A stretch of DNA of 64,000 nucleotides, taken from NCBI GenBank assembly GCA_900109485.1, contig FOAY01000019.1, positions 1-64,000 of the forward strand. Direction: 5' to 3'. The notes under the pieces are model-generated. The model made no database searches. It was given only the letters and a program-made list of their open reading frames with translations, and had not been told where the DNA came from. The stretch comes from Kosakonia sacchari. GTDB lineage: Bacteria; Pseudomonadota; Gammaproteobacteria; Enterobacterales; Enterobacteriaceae. This document shows positions 1 through 8,824 of this stretch, piece after piece; the stretch's first letter is position 1, and the number at the start of each line of letters is the position of its first letter. Position numbers and translations under genes: made by a program.

Positions 1-20
1 GAACCGTGAGGCTTAACCTT
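1..20 (+). rRNA. rrl: 23S rRNA, 3' end only
   Basis: The first 20 bases match the conserved 3' end of enterobacterial 23S rRNA, finishing in gcttaacctt. The gene continues outside the window. The spacer at 21-113 then leads to the 5S gene. Confidence 0.85.
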
Positions 21-113
21 ACAACGCCGAAGATGTTTTGGCGGTGAGAGACGATATTCAGCCTGATACAGATTAGACCGGTGTGCCCTGAGGGCATGCG
101 GGTAAACAGAATT

Positions 114-233
114 TGCCTGGCGGCAACAGCGCGGTGGTCCCACCTGACCCCATGCCGAACTCAGAAGTGAAACGCCGTAGCGCCGATGGTAGTGTGGGGT
201 CTCCCCATGCGAGAGTAGGGAACTGCCAGGCAT
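114..233 (+). rRNA. rrf: 5S ribosomal RNA
   Basis: A 120-base gene starts tgcctggcggc and ends ctgccaggcat. The two ends pair to form helix I. The internal sequence with cctgaccccatgccgaactc and the gcgagagtaggg loop is typical of enterobacterial 5S rRNA. It follows the 23S end by 93 bases and is followed by two distal tRNA genes, as in rrnC of E. coli. Confidence 0.97.
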
Positions 234-287
234 CAAATTAGCAAGTTAAACCGGGGCAACAAACCGGTGGTTGTAAAGAAATTCGGT

Positions 288-364
288 GGAGCGGTAGTTC
301 AGTCGGTTAGAATACCTGCCTGTCACGCAGGGGGTCGCGGGTTCGAGTCCCGTCCGTTCCGCCA
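288..364 (+). tRNA. aspT: tRNA-Asp (GTC)
   Basis: A 77-base tRNA with encoded CCA. The acceptor stem ggagcgg pairs with ccgttcc, the anticodon loop ctgtcac carries GTC, and the T-loop is gttcgagtc. It lies 54 bases after 5S, in the rrnC-distal position of aspT. Confidence 0.97.
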
Positions 365-372
365 CCCTAATT

Positions 373-448
<76 letters not shown>

Positions 449-453
449 GAAAC

Positions 454-484
454 AATCCTTAGCGTTTGCTAAGGATTTTTTTTG
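454..484 (+). terminator. rRNA operon intrinsic terminator
   Basis: A perfect 10-bp stem (454-463 with 468-477) with the tetraloop gttt is followed by a run of eight T. It lies just after tRNA-Trp and ends the rRNA operon. Confidence 0.9.
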
Positions 485-542
485 CTTTTTTTTCAGCGGC
501 TTTCATACAGAAGATGCCAGACTGGCATCTTTGCCTCATATT

Positions 543-1364
543 TCAATCAATCACTTTGATCTTTAAAAGATCTTTGATCTGGTTCTGTTTGTCGCTGTTC
601 TGCAGCCAAATAGCGTAAAGCGGACGAGAAAGGGTCGTTGTATCCGCTACAAGATGTAATCCCTCTTTTTGTTCTGCCCACAACACCGGTAGCCAGGTGC
701 AACCATTTAGCTGTGGCAACTGTTGATACGCGACTTCCGCAGAGCTGGTCGTTAATGTGGGTACATCGTCACTGGCGATCAACCCCGCTTCATGCTGCTG
801 AAAATCAGCCCCCCACTCCAGTCGCAAGTAATGCAGTTCCGCTTTACTTTTACCTGGCTCAGCAGAATAAAGTGCGAGCGTAAAATGCCCCAATAGTTGG
901 CTGCTGAATTCATCCATTTTCGGTGTTTCGGTGGTGATCAGCAGATCCAGTTGCCGCTCATGTAACTGTTTAACTAATGACTGACGTTGTGCAATGCGTG
1001 CTTCGAATTGCAGATTTCCCTGCAGATCATAGAGTCTGCTCAGCCAGTCGCTAAGCATACATTCCCACAATGACGCACTGGCGCCGATAGAAAATTGGTG
1101 ATGCCGCGAAGTATGTGCAACCTCTTTCCGCGCCGCCTGCCACGTACTCATAAGCGTCTCTGCATAAGGCAGAAGCTTCTCTCCAGCCGCCGTAAGACGG
1201 ATATTATTACGGTGACGGGTAAAGAGATTAACCCCAAGCTGGTTCTCCAACTGGCGAATACGAAAACTCACTGCGGACTGTGTCAGATAGAGTGATTCAG
1301 CCGCCCGGCCAAAGTGACGAGTCCTGCTTACTTCCAGGAAAGTTTTTAGTAATTCCGTATCCAC
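543..1364 (-). CDS. hdfR: LysR-family transcriptional regulator HdfR
   Basis: Encodes about 273 residues with a LysR-type N-terminal winged helix-turn-helix (roughly residues 1-60, including [20 protein letters not shown]) and a C-terminal effector-binding domain. In E. coli HdfR represses the flagellar master operon flhDC. The start is taken as the GTG at 1362-1364, giving MDTELLKTF as in E. coli and preceded by GGAGAAAACC as ribosome binding site. A GTG four codons upstream (1374-1376) is also open but has no better signal. It is divergent from maoP across about 118 bases. Orthology is clear; the regulatory target here is inferred. Confidence 0.93.
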   Translation of the reverse strand: MDTELLKTFLEVSRTRHFGRAAESLYLTQSAVSFRIRQLENQLGVNLFTRHRNNIRLTAAGEKLLPYAETLMSTWQAARKEVAHTSRHHQFSIGASASLWECMLSDWLSRLYDLQGNLQFEARIAQRQSLVKQLHERQLDLLITTETPKMDEFSSQLLGHFTLALYSAEPGKSKAELHYLRLEWGADFQQHEAGLIASDDVPTLTTSSAEVAYQQLPQLNGCTWLPVLWAEQKEGLHLVADTTTLSRPLYAIWLQNSDKQNQIKDLLKIKVID

Positions 1365-1482
1365 GGTTTTCTCCACAAAAATATTTGTCGTAATGATTTA
1401 AATGTTTTGTTTTACACTCTGTCAAGCGTAACTAATACTCCGCGCCATAAATAGCTCGGCCAAAGAATTAGGAGCGTGCAGG

Positions 1483-1821
1483 ATGGCGGAAAGCTTTACG
1501 ACGACGAATCGTTTTTTCGACAATAAAAATTATCCACGCGGGTTCTCGCGCCACGGTGATTTCACCATCAAAGAGGCTCAACTGCTTGAGCGTCACGGCT
1601 ATGCGTTTAACGAGCTGGAGCTTGGAAAACGTGAACCAGTGACCGAAGAAGAAACGCAGTTTGTCGCAGTCTGCCGTGGAGAACGTGAACCCTACACGGA
1701 AGCAGAACGTGTCTGGCTCAAGTATATGGCCCGCATTAAGCGACCGAAGCGTTTCCACACCTTGTCGGGTGGAAAACCGCAGATGGAAGGCACGGAAGAT
1801 TACACCGAGTCTGACGATTAA
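1483..1821 (+). CDS. maoP: Macrodomain Ori organization protein MaoP (YifE)
   Basis: A 112-residue charged, cysteine-poor protein rich in Glu, Arg and Lys, matching YifE/MaoP along its whole length (start [12 protein letters not shown], end EDYTESDD). In E. coli it acts with the short site maoS to constrain DNA mobility in the Ori macrodomain. The ATG has GGAGCGTGCAGG as ribosome binding region. maoS is expected close to this gene, but I could not pick out its exact 17 bp. The gene lies near the end of an rRNA operon, as in E. coli. Confidence 0.93.
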   Translation: MAESFTTTNRFFDNKNYPRGFSRHGDFTIKEAQLLERHGYAFNELELGKREPVTEEETQFVAVCRGEREPYTEAERVWLKYMARIKRPKRFHTLSGGKPQMEGTEDYTESDD

Positions 1822-1825
1822 GAGA

Positions 1826-1848
1826 AAGGGGCTAAGGCCCCTTTTTTT
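1826..1848. terminator. Bidirectional terminator between maoP and yifB
   Basis: The stem aaggggc (1826-1832) pairs with gcccctt (1837-1843) around the loop taag, followed by a T run to 1848. It serves maoP and touches the yifB stop codon at 1847-1849, so it could work in both directions. Confidence 0.85.
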
Positions 1849-3367
1849 ACGTCAGCATATTTTGCAGATGAATGAGTAACCTGTCGATTGCGCGATAACT
1901 TAGTGCTTCTTGCAGGTGTGTTCGTTGGATCTCATCCTGCTGTTCCAGATCAGCAATGGTTCTTGCTACCTTCAGTAGACGTTGCCAGGCCCGTATGGAG
2001 AAACCCAGACGTGTTAGCGTCTCTTCCAGCCACTCCCCATCCTCTTTTGCAAGCAAGCAGAACTGTTTTGTTTCGCTGCTTTCCAGTCGGGCGTTGAGCT
2101 TCTTCTGCCGTTGATGCTGACGAGCATGAGCCTGAATAACGCGTGAGCGTACGGCCTCACTGCATTCACCTTTCTGCTGGGGTTGACTCATTAACCCGGG
2201 AGCAGGCAGCGGTATTTCCAGCGAGAGATCAAACCGGTCGAGAAAAGGGCCTGATAACCTTCCCAGATATCGCAGTGTCTGTTCAGGCGTGCTGCGATTA
2301 TGGTTACCCTGATAATGCCCGGTTGGGCTGGGATTCATGGCCGCAATCAACTGAAAGCGCGCAGGATAAGTGATTTTTGCTCTTGTCCGTGAAATGTGAA
2401 TCTGGCCTGACTCCAGCGGTTCGCGCAGGGCATCCAGTACACGTCGTTCAAACTCAGGTAGTTCATCCAGAAACAGCACACCGTTGTGCGCCAGCGAAAT
2501 CTCACCGGGCCCTGGTAATGAACCGCCCCCAACCATTGCTGTCAGGGAAGCGCTGTGATGAGGCGTTCTGAATGGCCTTCGTCGCCAGTGGCGAATGAGG
2601 CTATTGCTGTTGAATACACTCATTACTGCTGCGCTTTCCAGTGCTTCCTGATTATTAAGCGGCGGCAATAATCCTCCCAGTCTACTGGCCAGCATGGTTT
2701 TTCCGGTTCCTGGCGGTCCTATCAACAATAAATTATGTCCGCCTGCCGCAGTGATTTCTAAAGCGCGCTTCCCTTGTTGCTGTCCAATTACATCGCTCAG
2801 ATCCTCGCTGTGCCTCTCCTGGACACCCTCAAAAGGGGATGGAGGTGAGAGGGCATGTTTTCCCTCCAGAAAAGCGCATACCTCCTGCAAATGGGCGGCT
2901 ATGCGGCAATCTTCTGTTTCAGCGAGGCTGGCCTCCGCTTCATTTTCCTGAGCAATGATGATGCGACGCCTGGCTTTCACTGCTTCCATGACACAAGAGA
3001 TAGCGCCGGAGACTCCACGCAATGCGCCTGTAAGGGCAAGTTCACCTACGAACTCGTAGTCACTCAACATTGGTGCTGTTAGTTGCTCTGAGGCCGCCAG
3101 AAGCGCAATCGCAATGGGTAAATCGTATCGTCCTCCTTCTTTTGGAAGATCGGCCGGTGCGAGATTGATCGTGATCCGCTTGGCCGGGAATTCATAACCA
3201 CTATTGATGATCGCGCTGCGTACCCGATCGCGTGCCTCTTTGACGGTCGTCTCTGGTAATCCGACAATAGTCAGCCCAGGAAGTCCGTTGCTGATGTGCA
3301 CTTCGACCGTCACCAATGGCGCAGTAACGCCAAGAGCCGCCCGGGTATAAATGACTGACAATGCCAT
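1847..3367 (-). CDS. yifB: YifB/ComM-family Mg-chelatase-like AAA+ ATPase
   Basis: Encodes 506 residues. The N-terminal third is the Lon-protease-like fold typical of the family, and the centre is an AAA+ domain with Walker A GPPGTGKT and a Walker B LFLDELPEF. In Haemophilus and Vibrio the orthologue ComM is a branch-migration helicase that helps integrate DNA during natural transformation; the role in enterobacteria is less clear. The ATG at 3367 is preceded by a near-perfect AAGGAGGAACT ribosome binding site. It is convergent with maoP and divergent from the ilv operon. Confidence 0.92.
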   Translation of the reverse strand: MALSVIYTRAALGVTAPLVTVEVHISNGLPGLTIVGLPETTVKEARDRVRSAIINSGYEFPAKRITINLAPADLPKEGGRYDLPIAIALLAASEQLTAPMLSDYEFVGELALTGALRGVSGAISCVMEAVKARRRIIIAQENEAEASLAETEDCRIAAHLQEVCAFLEGKHALSPPSPFEGVQERHSEDLSDVIGQQQGKRALEITAAGGHNLLLIGPPGTGKTMLASRLGGLLPPLNNQEALESAAVMSVFNSNSLIRHWRRRPFRTPHHSASLTAMVGGGSLPGPGEISLAHNGVLFLDELPEFERRVLDALREPLESGQIHISRTRAKITYPARFQLIAAMNPSPTGHYQGNHNRSTPEQTLRYLGRLSGPFLDRFDLSLEIPLPAPGLMSQPQQKGECSEAVRSRVIQAHARQHQRQKKLNARLESSETKQFCLLAKEDGEWLEETLTRLGFSIRAWQRLLKVARTIADLEQQDEIQRTHLQEALSYRAIDRLLIHLQNMLT

Positions 3368-3686
3368 AGTTCCTCCTTGCCATGGCCATTATCGGTTCGT
3401 TGCTTTTACCTTTCAGTATCGATATTGCGCATTTACGTGGCTGTTTCCGGTAATTTGCTGCAAGTTCATACCATTTTCATTGCGCTGGAAGAACGCTCGC
3501 AATATTGATTTCGCTGGGAAACCAGTGAAATATTTTCACTAGCGTTTTTTATTATATAAAACAATGAGTTTTTGCTGTCTTGCGAGCAAGAGCACAAAAG
3601 TGGTCATAAATTTTTCTTGTGTCTTGTCTGAAATCTGTGTTACCTCTTTAGGCATTCCTTCGAACATGAAGCAAGAACGAACAAAC
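3368..3686 (+). promoter_or_regulatory. ilvLXGMEDA promoter and leader region
   Basis: This 319-base gene-free stretch separates yifB from the ilvL leader. It is AT-rich from about 3530 to 3620, as expected for the upstream activating region (IHF) known in E. coli. A possible promoter is TTGTCT at about 3627 with 17 bases to TTTAGG, but its -10 is poor, so the exact promoter is uncertain. No other gene seen. Confidence 0.5.
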
Positions 3687-3785
3687 ATGAAAGCCCTTCT
3701 ACGAGTGATTAGCCTGGTTGTGATTAGCGTGGTGGTGATTATTATCCCATCGTGCGGGGCTGCACTTGGACGAGGAAAGGCTTAA
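3687..3785 (+). CDS. ilvL: ilv operon leader peptide
   Basis: A 32-residue leader peptide starting MKALLRVISLVVIS. It contains dense runs of Val, Ile and Leu codons (VVISVVVIII), the control codons read by ribosomes to sense charged tRNA-Ile, tRNA-Val and tRNA-Leu. It differs from E. coli only slightly (MKALL for MTALL, PSC for PPC). It lies just before the attenuator hairpin at 3810-3840. Stalling on the branched-chain codons favours the antiterminator and lets transcription into ilvG; fast translation allows termination. Confidence 0.95.
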   Translation: MKALLRVISLVVISVVVIIIPSCGAALGRGKA

Positions 3786-3809
3786 AAAACAAGCCTTAAC
3801 GAACTAAGA

Positions 3810-3840
3810 CCCCCGCACCGAAAGGTCCGGGGGTTTTTTT
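3810..3840 (+). terminator. ilv attenuator hairpin
   Basis: ccccc (3810-3814) pairs with ggggg (3829-3833), extended by g/c and by acc/ggt around the loop gaaa with one mismatch, and is followed by seven or more T. It lies 25 bases after the ilvL stop, the position of the classical ilvGMEDA attenuator. Confidence 0.93.
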
Positions 3841-3871
3841 ATGACTTAAAAATATAAACGAGGAGTAAAGA

Positions 3872-3922
3872 ATGAGTTGTAGCACAAAATTCTGTTTCTC
3901 CCGATATACGGCGGGGAACTGA
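3872..3922 (+). CDS. ilvX: Small peptide IlvX
   Basis: A 16-residue [19 protein letters not shown], closely matches E. coli IlvX (same length, shared STKFCFSR core). The start has AGGAG nine bases upstream (3861-3865). It lies between the attenuator and ilvG, with its TGA two bases before the ilvG ATG. The function of IlvX is unknown; tight coupling suggests its translation feeds ribosomes into ilvG. Too short for gene finders, but well supported by the match and the ribosome binding site. Confidence 0.85.
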   Translation: MSCSTKFCFSRYTAGN

Positions 3923-3924
3923 CT

Positions 3925-5571
3925 ATGAATGGGGCACAGTGGGTAGTACATGCGTTGCGGGCACAGAAAGTGGATACGGTTTTTGGCTATCCGGGTGGCG
4001 CAATCATGCCGGTTTACGATGCATTGTATGACGGCGGCGTGGAACACCTACTGTGCCGGCACGAGCAGGGTGCTGCGATGGCCGCTATTGGCTATGCCCG
4101 CGCAACGGGTAAGACAGGCGTATGCATTGCGACATCCGGTCCGGGCGCTACCAATCTGATTACTGGCCTTGCCGATGCGTTGCTGGATTCCGTTCCGGTG
4201 GTGGCGATTACGGGCCAGGTTGCGGCTCCGCTGATGGGTACTGACGCTTTTCAGGAAGTGGATGTGTTGGGCTTGTCGCTGGCCTGCACCAAACACAGCT
4301 TTTTGGTTGAATCCCTGGAAGAGCTGCCGCGCATAATGGCTGAAGCCTTCCATGTCGCCAGTTCTGGTCGTCCTGGCCCGGTTCTGGTTGATATCCCGAA
4401 AGATATCCAACTGGCGAGTGGCGATCTTGAGCCCTATTTCGCCACCGTTGATGACGTAATCTCCTTCCCACAGGAGCAAGTTGATCAGGCTCGCCAGATG
4501 CTGGCGCAGGCTAAAAAACCGATGCTGTATGTTGGCGGCGGCGTTGGCATGGCACAGGCGGTTCCTGCACTGCGTGAGTTCCTGGCTGCAACACAGATGC
4601 CGGTAGTTTGTACGCTGAAAGGCCTGGGCGCAGTGGTGCCAGAATATGCTTATTACCTCGGTATGCTGGGGATGCACGGTACTAAAGCGGCGAACTTTGC
4701 GGTTCAGGAGTGTGATTTGTTGGTTGCTGTTGGCGCGCGGTTCGACGATCGCGTGACCGGCAAGCTGAATACCTTTGCGCCGCATGCAAAAGTGATTCAT
4801 ATGGATATCGATCCGGCGGAAATGAGTAAGCTGCGTCAGGCGCATGTCGCGTTGCAGGGTGATTTGAATGCGTTGCTCCCGGCGTTGCAACAGGCGCTGT
4901 CCATTGATGCATGGCGACAATACGCCGCAGACTTACGCCGCGAGCACGCCTGGCGTTATGACCATCCCGGCGAGGCGATTTATGCGCCGCTGCTGTTAAA
5001 GCAACTCTCCGAACGTAAACCGGCGAACAGCGTGGTGACAACCGATGTCGGGCAGCACCAGATGTGGGCCGCGCAACATCTTGAATTTGATCGTCCGGAA
5101 AATTTCATCACCTCCAGCGGCTTAGGCACGATGGGTTTTGGCCTGCCTGCGGCGGTTGGCGCGCAGGTCGCCCGCCCGGAGGATACGGTCATCTGTATCT
5201 CCGGTGACGGTTCCTTCATGATGAATGTGCAGGAACTGGGCACCGTAAAACGCAAACAGTTGCCGCTGAAGATGGTATTGCTGGACAACCAGCGTTTAGG
5301 AATGGTTCGACAATGGCAGCAGTTGTTCTTTAACGAGCGTTATAGCGAAACCACCCTGACTGATAACCCCGATTTCCTCACGCTGGCCAGCGCCTTTGGC
5401 ATTCCGGGCCAGCACATCACCCGTAAAGACCAGGTTGAAGCGGCACTCGACACCATGCTTTCGAGCTCAGGGCCATACCTGCTTCATGTCTCAATCGACG
5501 AACTTGAGAATGTCTGGCCATTGGTGCCGCCCGGCGCCAGTAACTCACAAATGCTGGAGAAATTATCATGA
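3925..5571 (+). CDS. ilvG: Acetolactate synthase II, large subunit
   Basis: Encodes 548 residues, a full-length valine-insensitive acetohydroxyacid synthase II catalytic subunit. It condenses pyruvate with pyruvate or 2-oxobutyrate, the first common step of valine, leucine and isoleucine synthesis. The ThDP-activating glutamate is E47 in [11 protein letters not shown]; the ThDP/Mg motif [14 protein letters not shown] is near residue 430. The reading frame is unbroken, unlike the frameshifted ilvG of E. coli K-12. The ATG follows the ilvX stop by two bases and the end overlaps ilvM in ATGA, indicating translational coupling of the two subunits. Confidence 0.97.
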   Translation: MNGAQWVVHALRAQKVDTVFGYPGGAIMPVYDALYDGGVEHLLCRHEQGAAMAAIGYARATGKTGVCIATSGPGATNLITGLADALLDSVPVVAITGQVAAPLMGTDAFQEVDVLGLSLACTKHSFLVESLEELPRIMAEAFHVASSGRPGPVLVDIPKDIQLASGDLEPYFATVDDVISFPQEQVDQARQMLAQAKKPMLYVGGGVGMAQAVPALREFLAATQMPVVCTLKGLGAVVPEYAYYLGMLGMHGTKAANFAVQECDLLVAVGARFDDRVTGKLNTFAPHAKVIHMDIDPAEMSKLRQAHVALQGDLNALLPALQQALSIDAWRQYAADLRREHAWRYDHPGEAIYAPLLLKQLSERKPANSVVTTDVGQHQMWAAQHLEFDRPENFITSSGLGTMGFGLPAAVGAQVARPEDTVICISGDGSFMMNVQELGTVKRKQLPLKMVLLDNQRLGMVRQWQQLFFNERYSETTLTDNPDFLTLASAFGIPGQHITRKDQVEAALDTMLSSSGPYLLHVSIDELENVWPLVPPGASNSQMLEKLS

Positions 5572-5837
5572 TGCAACATCAGGTCGCCGTTGAGGCTCGC
5601 TTCAATCCGGAAACGTTAGAGCGCGTGTTGCGCGTAGTGCGCCACCGGGGTTTTCAGGTATGCGCGATGAATATGGAAACCGCCAGCGATGCGCAGAACA
5701 TAAATATTGAATTGACCGTTGCCAGCCCGCGGCCTGTCGAATTACTGTTTAGCCAACTGAGCAAACTTGTCGACGTTGCCCGGGTTGATATCCGACAACG
5801 CGCCACATCATCACAATCACAACAAATCCGCGCGTAA
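5568..5837 (+). CDS. ilvM: Acetolactate synthase II, small subunit
   Basis: An 89-residue regulatory/stabilising subunit with an ACT-like fold, starting [12 protein letters not shown] and matching E. coli IlvM (87 residues) nearly throughout, with divergence only near the C-terminus. It is required for IlvG stability and activity. Its ATG overlaps the ilvG TGA by four bases, consistent with 1:1 synthesis. The gap to ilvE is 17 bases and contains AAGGAAG for ilvE. Confidence 0.96.
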   Translation: MMQHQVAVEARFNPETLERVLRVVRHRGFQVCAMNMETASDAQNINIELTVASPRPVELLFSQLSKLVDVARVDIRQRATSSQSQQIRA

Positions 5838-5854
5838 GCGCAAAAGGAAGAACA

Positions 5855-6784
5855 ATGACGACGAAAAAAGCAGACTACATTTGGTTCAATGGCGAGATGG
5901 TTCGTTGGGAAGACGCGAAAGTTCACGTGATGTCCCACGCTCTGCACTACGGCACCTCTGTCTTCGAAGGCATCCGTTGCTACGACTCGCACAAAGGCCC
6001 GGTAGTCTTCCGCCATCGTGAACATATGCAGCGTCTGCATGATTCCGCCAAAATCTACCGTTTCCCGGTTTCTCAGAGCATTGATGAACTGATGGAAGCC
6101 TGCCGCGAAGTGATCCGCAAAAACAACCTGACCAGCGCGTATATCCGTCCGCTGATCTTTGTTGGCGACGTTGGTATGGGCGTGAACCCACCTGCGGGCT
6201 ACGGCACTGACGTGATTATCGCTGCGTTCCCGTGGGGCGCTTACCTGGGCGCAGAAGCGCTGGAGCAGGGGATCGATGCGATGGTTTCTTCGTGGAACCG
6301 TGCTGCGCCGAATACCATCCCGACAGCCGCAAAAGCGGGCGGCAACTACCTCTCCTCTTTGCTGGTCGGCAGCGAAGCGCGCCGTCACGGTTATCAGGAA
6401 GGTATTGCGCTGGATGTGAATGGTTATATCTCTGAAGGTGCGGGCGAAAACCTGTTTGAAGTGAAAGACGGCGTTCTGTTCACTCCGCCGTTCACCTCTT
6501 CTGCACTGCCGGGGATCACCCGTGATGCCATTATCAAGCTGGCGAAAGAGCTGAATATTGAAGTTCGCGAGCAGGTACTGTCCCGCGAATCGCTGTACCT
6601 GGCGGATGAAGTGTTCATGTCCGGTACCGCTGCTGAGATCACCCCGGTTCGTAGCGTTGATGGTATTCAGGTTGGCGAAGGTCGTTGCGGCCCGGTCACC
6701 AAACGTATTCAGCAAGCATTCTTTGGCCTCTTCACCGGTGAAACGGAAGATAAGTGGGGCTGGTTGGATCAAGTTAATCCATAA
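5855..6784 (+). CDS. ilvE: Branched-chain amino acid aminotransferase
   Basis: Encodes 309 residues, a fold-type IV PLP enzyme that carries out the final transamination to valine, leucine and isoleucine. The Schiff-base lysine is K160 in TAAKAGGNYLSS. The N-terminal HALHYGTSVFEGIR and the EGAGENLF motif are conserved. Its length equals that of E. coli IlvE. It is the third enzyme gene of the operon; downstream, before ilvD, lies a 187-base gap holding an ERIC element. Confidence 0.98.
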   Translation: MTTKKADYIWFNGEMVRWEDAKVHVMSHALHYGTSVFEGIRCYDSHKGPVVFRHREHMQRLHDSAKIYRFPVSQSIDELMEACREVIRKNNLTSAYIRPLIFVGDVGMGVNPPAGYGTDVIIAAFPWGAYLGAEALEQGIDAMVSSWNRAAPNTIPTAAKAGGNYLSSLLVGSEARRHGYQEGIALDVNGYISEGAGENLFEVKDGVLFTPPFTSSALPGITRDAIIKLAKELNIEVREQVLSRESLYLADEVFMSGTAAEITPVRSVDGIQVGEGRCGPVTKRIQQAFFGLFTGETEDKWGWLDQVNP

Positions 6785-6909
6785 ATACCCGTCATACTTC
6801 AGGTTGTAGGTGCGTTGGCTGCACTCGTTCACCCCAGTCACTTACTTATGTAAGCTCCTGGGGATTCGCTCGCTTGCCGCCTTCCTACAACCCGAATTAT
6901 TTAGGGTAT
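6785..6909. repeat. ERIC element between ilvE and ilvD
   Basis: This 125-base element has imperfect terminal inverted repeats (start atacccgtcatacttcagg, end gaattatttagggtat). Its core, cccagtcacttacttatgt followed by aagctcctggggattc, matches the ERIC consensus. It sits inside the ilvGMEDA transcription unit, so it is transcribed and would fold into a long hairpin. Confidence 0.9.
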
Positions 6910-6971
6910 AGCAAATAAATATGGGATGGCACGTACCACCCCATCGACAAGACAGACGGGAGTAAAAGAGC

Positions 6972-8822
6972 ATGCCTAAGTACCGTTCCGCCACCACCAC
7001 ACACGGGCGCAATATGGCGGGTGCCCGCGCGCTGTGGCGCGCAACCGGGATGACCGACGCCGATTTCGGCAAGCCGATTATTGCTGTCGTGAACTCGTTT
7101 ACCCAGTTCGTGCCCGGGCACGTTCACCTGCGCGATCTTGGTAAGCTGGTTGCAGAGCAAATCGAAGCCGCAGGCGGCGTGGCGAAAGAGTTCAACACCA
7201 TTGCCGTCGATGACGGTATCGCCATGGGCCACGGCGGCATGCTGTATTCACTGCCCTCCCGCGAGCTGATTGCTGATTCTGTTGAATATATGGTGAATGC
7301 CCACTGCGCCGATGCGATGGTGTGTATTTCCAACTGCGACAAAATCACCCCGGGGATGTTGATGGCTTCCCTGCGCCTCAATATTCCGGTGATTTTCGTC
7401 TCCGGCGGCCCGATGGAAGCCGGGAAGACCAAACTCTCTAACCAGATCATCAAGCTGGATCTGGTTGATGCGATGATTCAGGGCGCAGACCCGAAAGTCT
7501 CTGATGACCAGAGCGACCAGGTGGAACGTTCCGCATGCCCGACCTGCGGCTCCTGTTCCGGCATGTTCACCGCCAACTCGATGAACTGCCTGACTGAAGC
7601 GCTGGGGCTGTCGCAGCCGGGCAACGGTTCGTTGCTGGCGACTCACGCCGATCGCAAAGAGTTGTTTATCAACGCTGGCAAACGCATTGTTGAGCTGACT
7701 AAACGTTACTACGAGCAGGACGATGCTTCGGCGCTGCCGCGCGCTATCGCCAGCAAAGCAGCGTTCGAAAATGCCATGACGCTGGACATCGCAATGGGCG
7801 GTTCGACCAATACCGTTCTGCACCTGCTGGCGGCGGCGCAGGAAGCCGAAATTGATTTCACCATGAGTGACATCGATCAGCTTTCCCGCAAAGTTCCACA
7901 ACTGTGTAAAGTCGCGCCGAGTACGCAGAAATACCATATGGAAGATGTCCACCGTGCGGGTGGCGTGCTGGGTATTCTGGGTGAACTGGATCGCGCAGGC
8001 CTGTTAAACCGGGACGTGAAAAACGTGCTCGGTCTGACGCTGCCGCAAACGCTTGAGCAGTACGATGTCATGCTGACCAAAGACGACGCGGTGAAAACCA
8101 TGTTCCGCGCTGGCCCGGCAGGCATTCGCACCACACAGGCTTTCTCACAGAATTGCCGTTGGGACACGCTGGATGACGATCGCGCTGCAGGTTGTATTCG
8201 CTCGCTGGAGCATGCATACAGCAAAGATGGCGGTCTGGCCGTACTGTACGGCAACTTTGCCGAAAACGGCTGTATCGTGAAAACCGCAGGCGTGGATGAC
8301 AGCAACCTGAAATTCACCGGTCCGGCAAAAGTGTATGAAAGCCAGGATGCAGCCGTTGAGGCTATTCTCGGCGGTAAAGTTGTCGCAGGTGATGTGGTGG
8401 TGATCCGCTATGAAGGGCCGAAAGGCGGGCCGGGCATGCAGGAGATGCTGTATCCGACCAGCTTCCTGAAGTCGATGGGCCTGGGTAAAGCCTGTGCGCT
8501 GATCACCGACGGGCGTTTCTCTGGCGGGACATCCGGCCTTTCCATCGGCCACGTTTCCCCGGAAGCGGCCAGCGGCGGCAACATCGGGTTGATTGAAGAT
8601 GGCGACATCATCGCTATCGATATCCCGAACCGTGGTATTCAGTTGCAGGTCAGCGACCAGCAGCTGGCGGCGCGTCGTGAAGCACAGGAAGCCCGCGGTG
8701 ATAAAGCCTGGACGCCGGTGGATCGCGAACGTCAGGTCTCCTTCGCGCTGCGCGCTTACGCCAGTCTTGCAACCAGTGCAGACAAAGGTGCGGTGCGCGA
8801 TAAATCCAAACTTGGGGGTTAA
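6972..8822 (+). CDS. ilvD: Dihydroxy-acid dehydratase
   Basis: Encodes 616 residues, an Fe-S dependent dehydratase converting 2,3-dihydroxy-isovalerate and -methylvalerate to the 2-oxo acids of valine and isoleucine synthesis. Cluster-ligand cysteines are visible in [10 protein letters not shown] and [12 protein letters not shown]. Length and sequence match E. coli IlvD closely. The start [10 protein letters not shown] has GGGAG upstream. Its TAA abuts ilvA in the string gttaatgatg, so the two are likely coupled. Confidence 0.98.
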   Translation: MPKYRSATTTHGRNMAGARALWRATGMTDADFGKPIIAVVNSFTQFVPGHVHLRDLGKLVAEQIEAAGGVAKEFNTIAVDDGIAMGHGGMLYSLPSRELIADSVEYMVNAHCADAMVCISNCDKITPGMLMASLRLNIPVIFVSGGPMEAGKTKLSNQIIKLDLVDAMIQGADPKVSDDQSDQVERSACPTCGSCSGMFTANSMNCLTEALGLSQPGNGSLLATHADRKELFINAGKRIVELTKRYYEQDDASALPRAIASKAAFENAMTLDIAMGGSTNTVLHLLAAAQEAEIDFTMSDIDQLSRKVPQLCKVAPSTQKYHMEDVHRAGGVLGILGELDRAGLLNRDVKNVLGLTLPQTLEQYDVMLTKDDAVKTMFRAGPAGIRTTQAFSQNCRWDTLDDDRAAGCIRSLEHAYSKDGGLAVLYGNFAENGCIVKTAGVDDSNLKFTGPAKVYESQDAAVEAILGGKVVAGDVVVIRYEGPKGGPGMQEMLYPTSFLKSMGLGKACALITDGRFSGGTSGLSIGHVSPEAASGGNIGLIEDGDIIAIDIPNRGIQLQVSDQQLAARREAQEARGDKAWTPVDRERQVSFALRAYASLATSADKGAVRDKSKLGG

Positions 8823-8824
8823 TG

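Noticed and set aside
5654-6841. A 395-codon minus-strand open frame opposite ilvM and ilvE.
   Set aside because: It mirrors the codon pattern of ilvE on the other strand, has no ribosome binding site and no recognisable motif.
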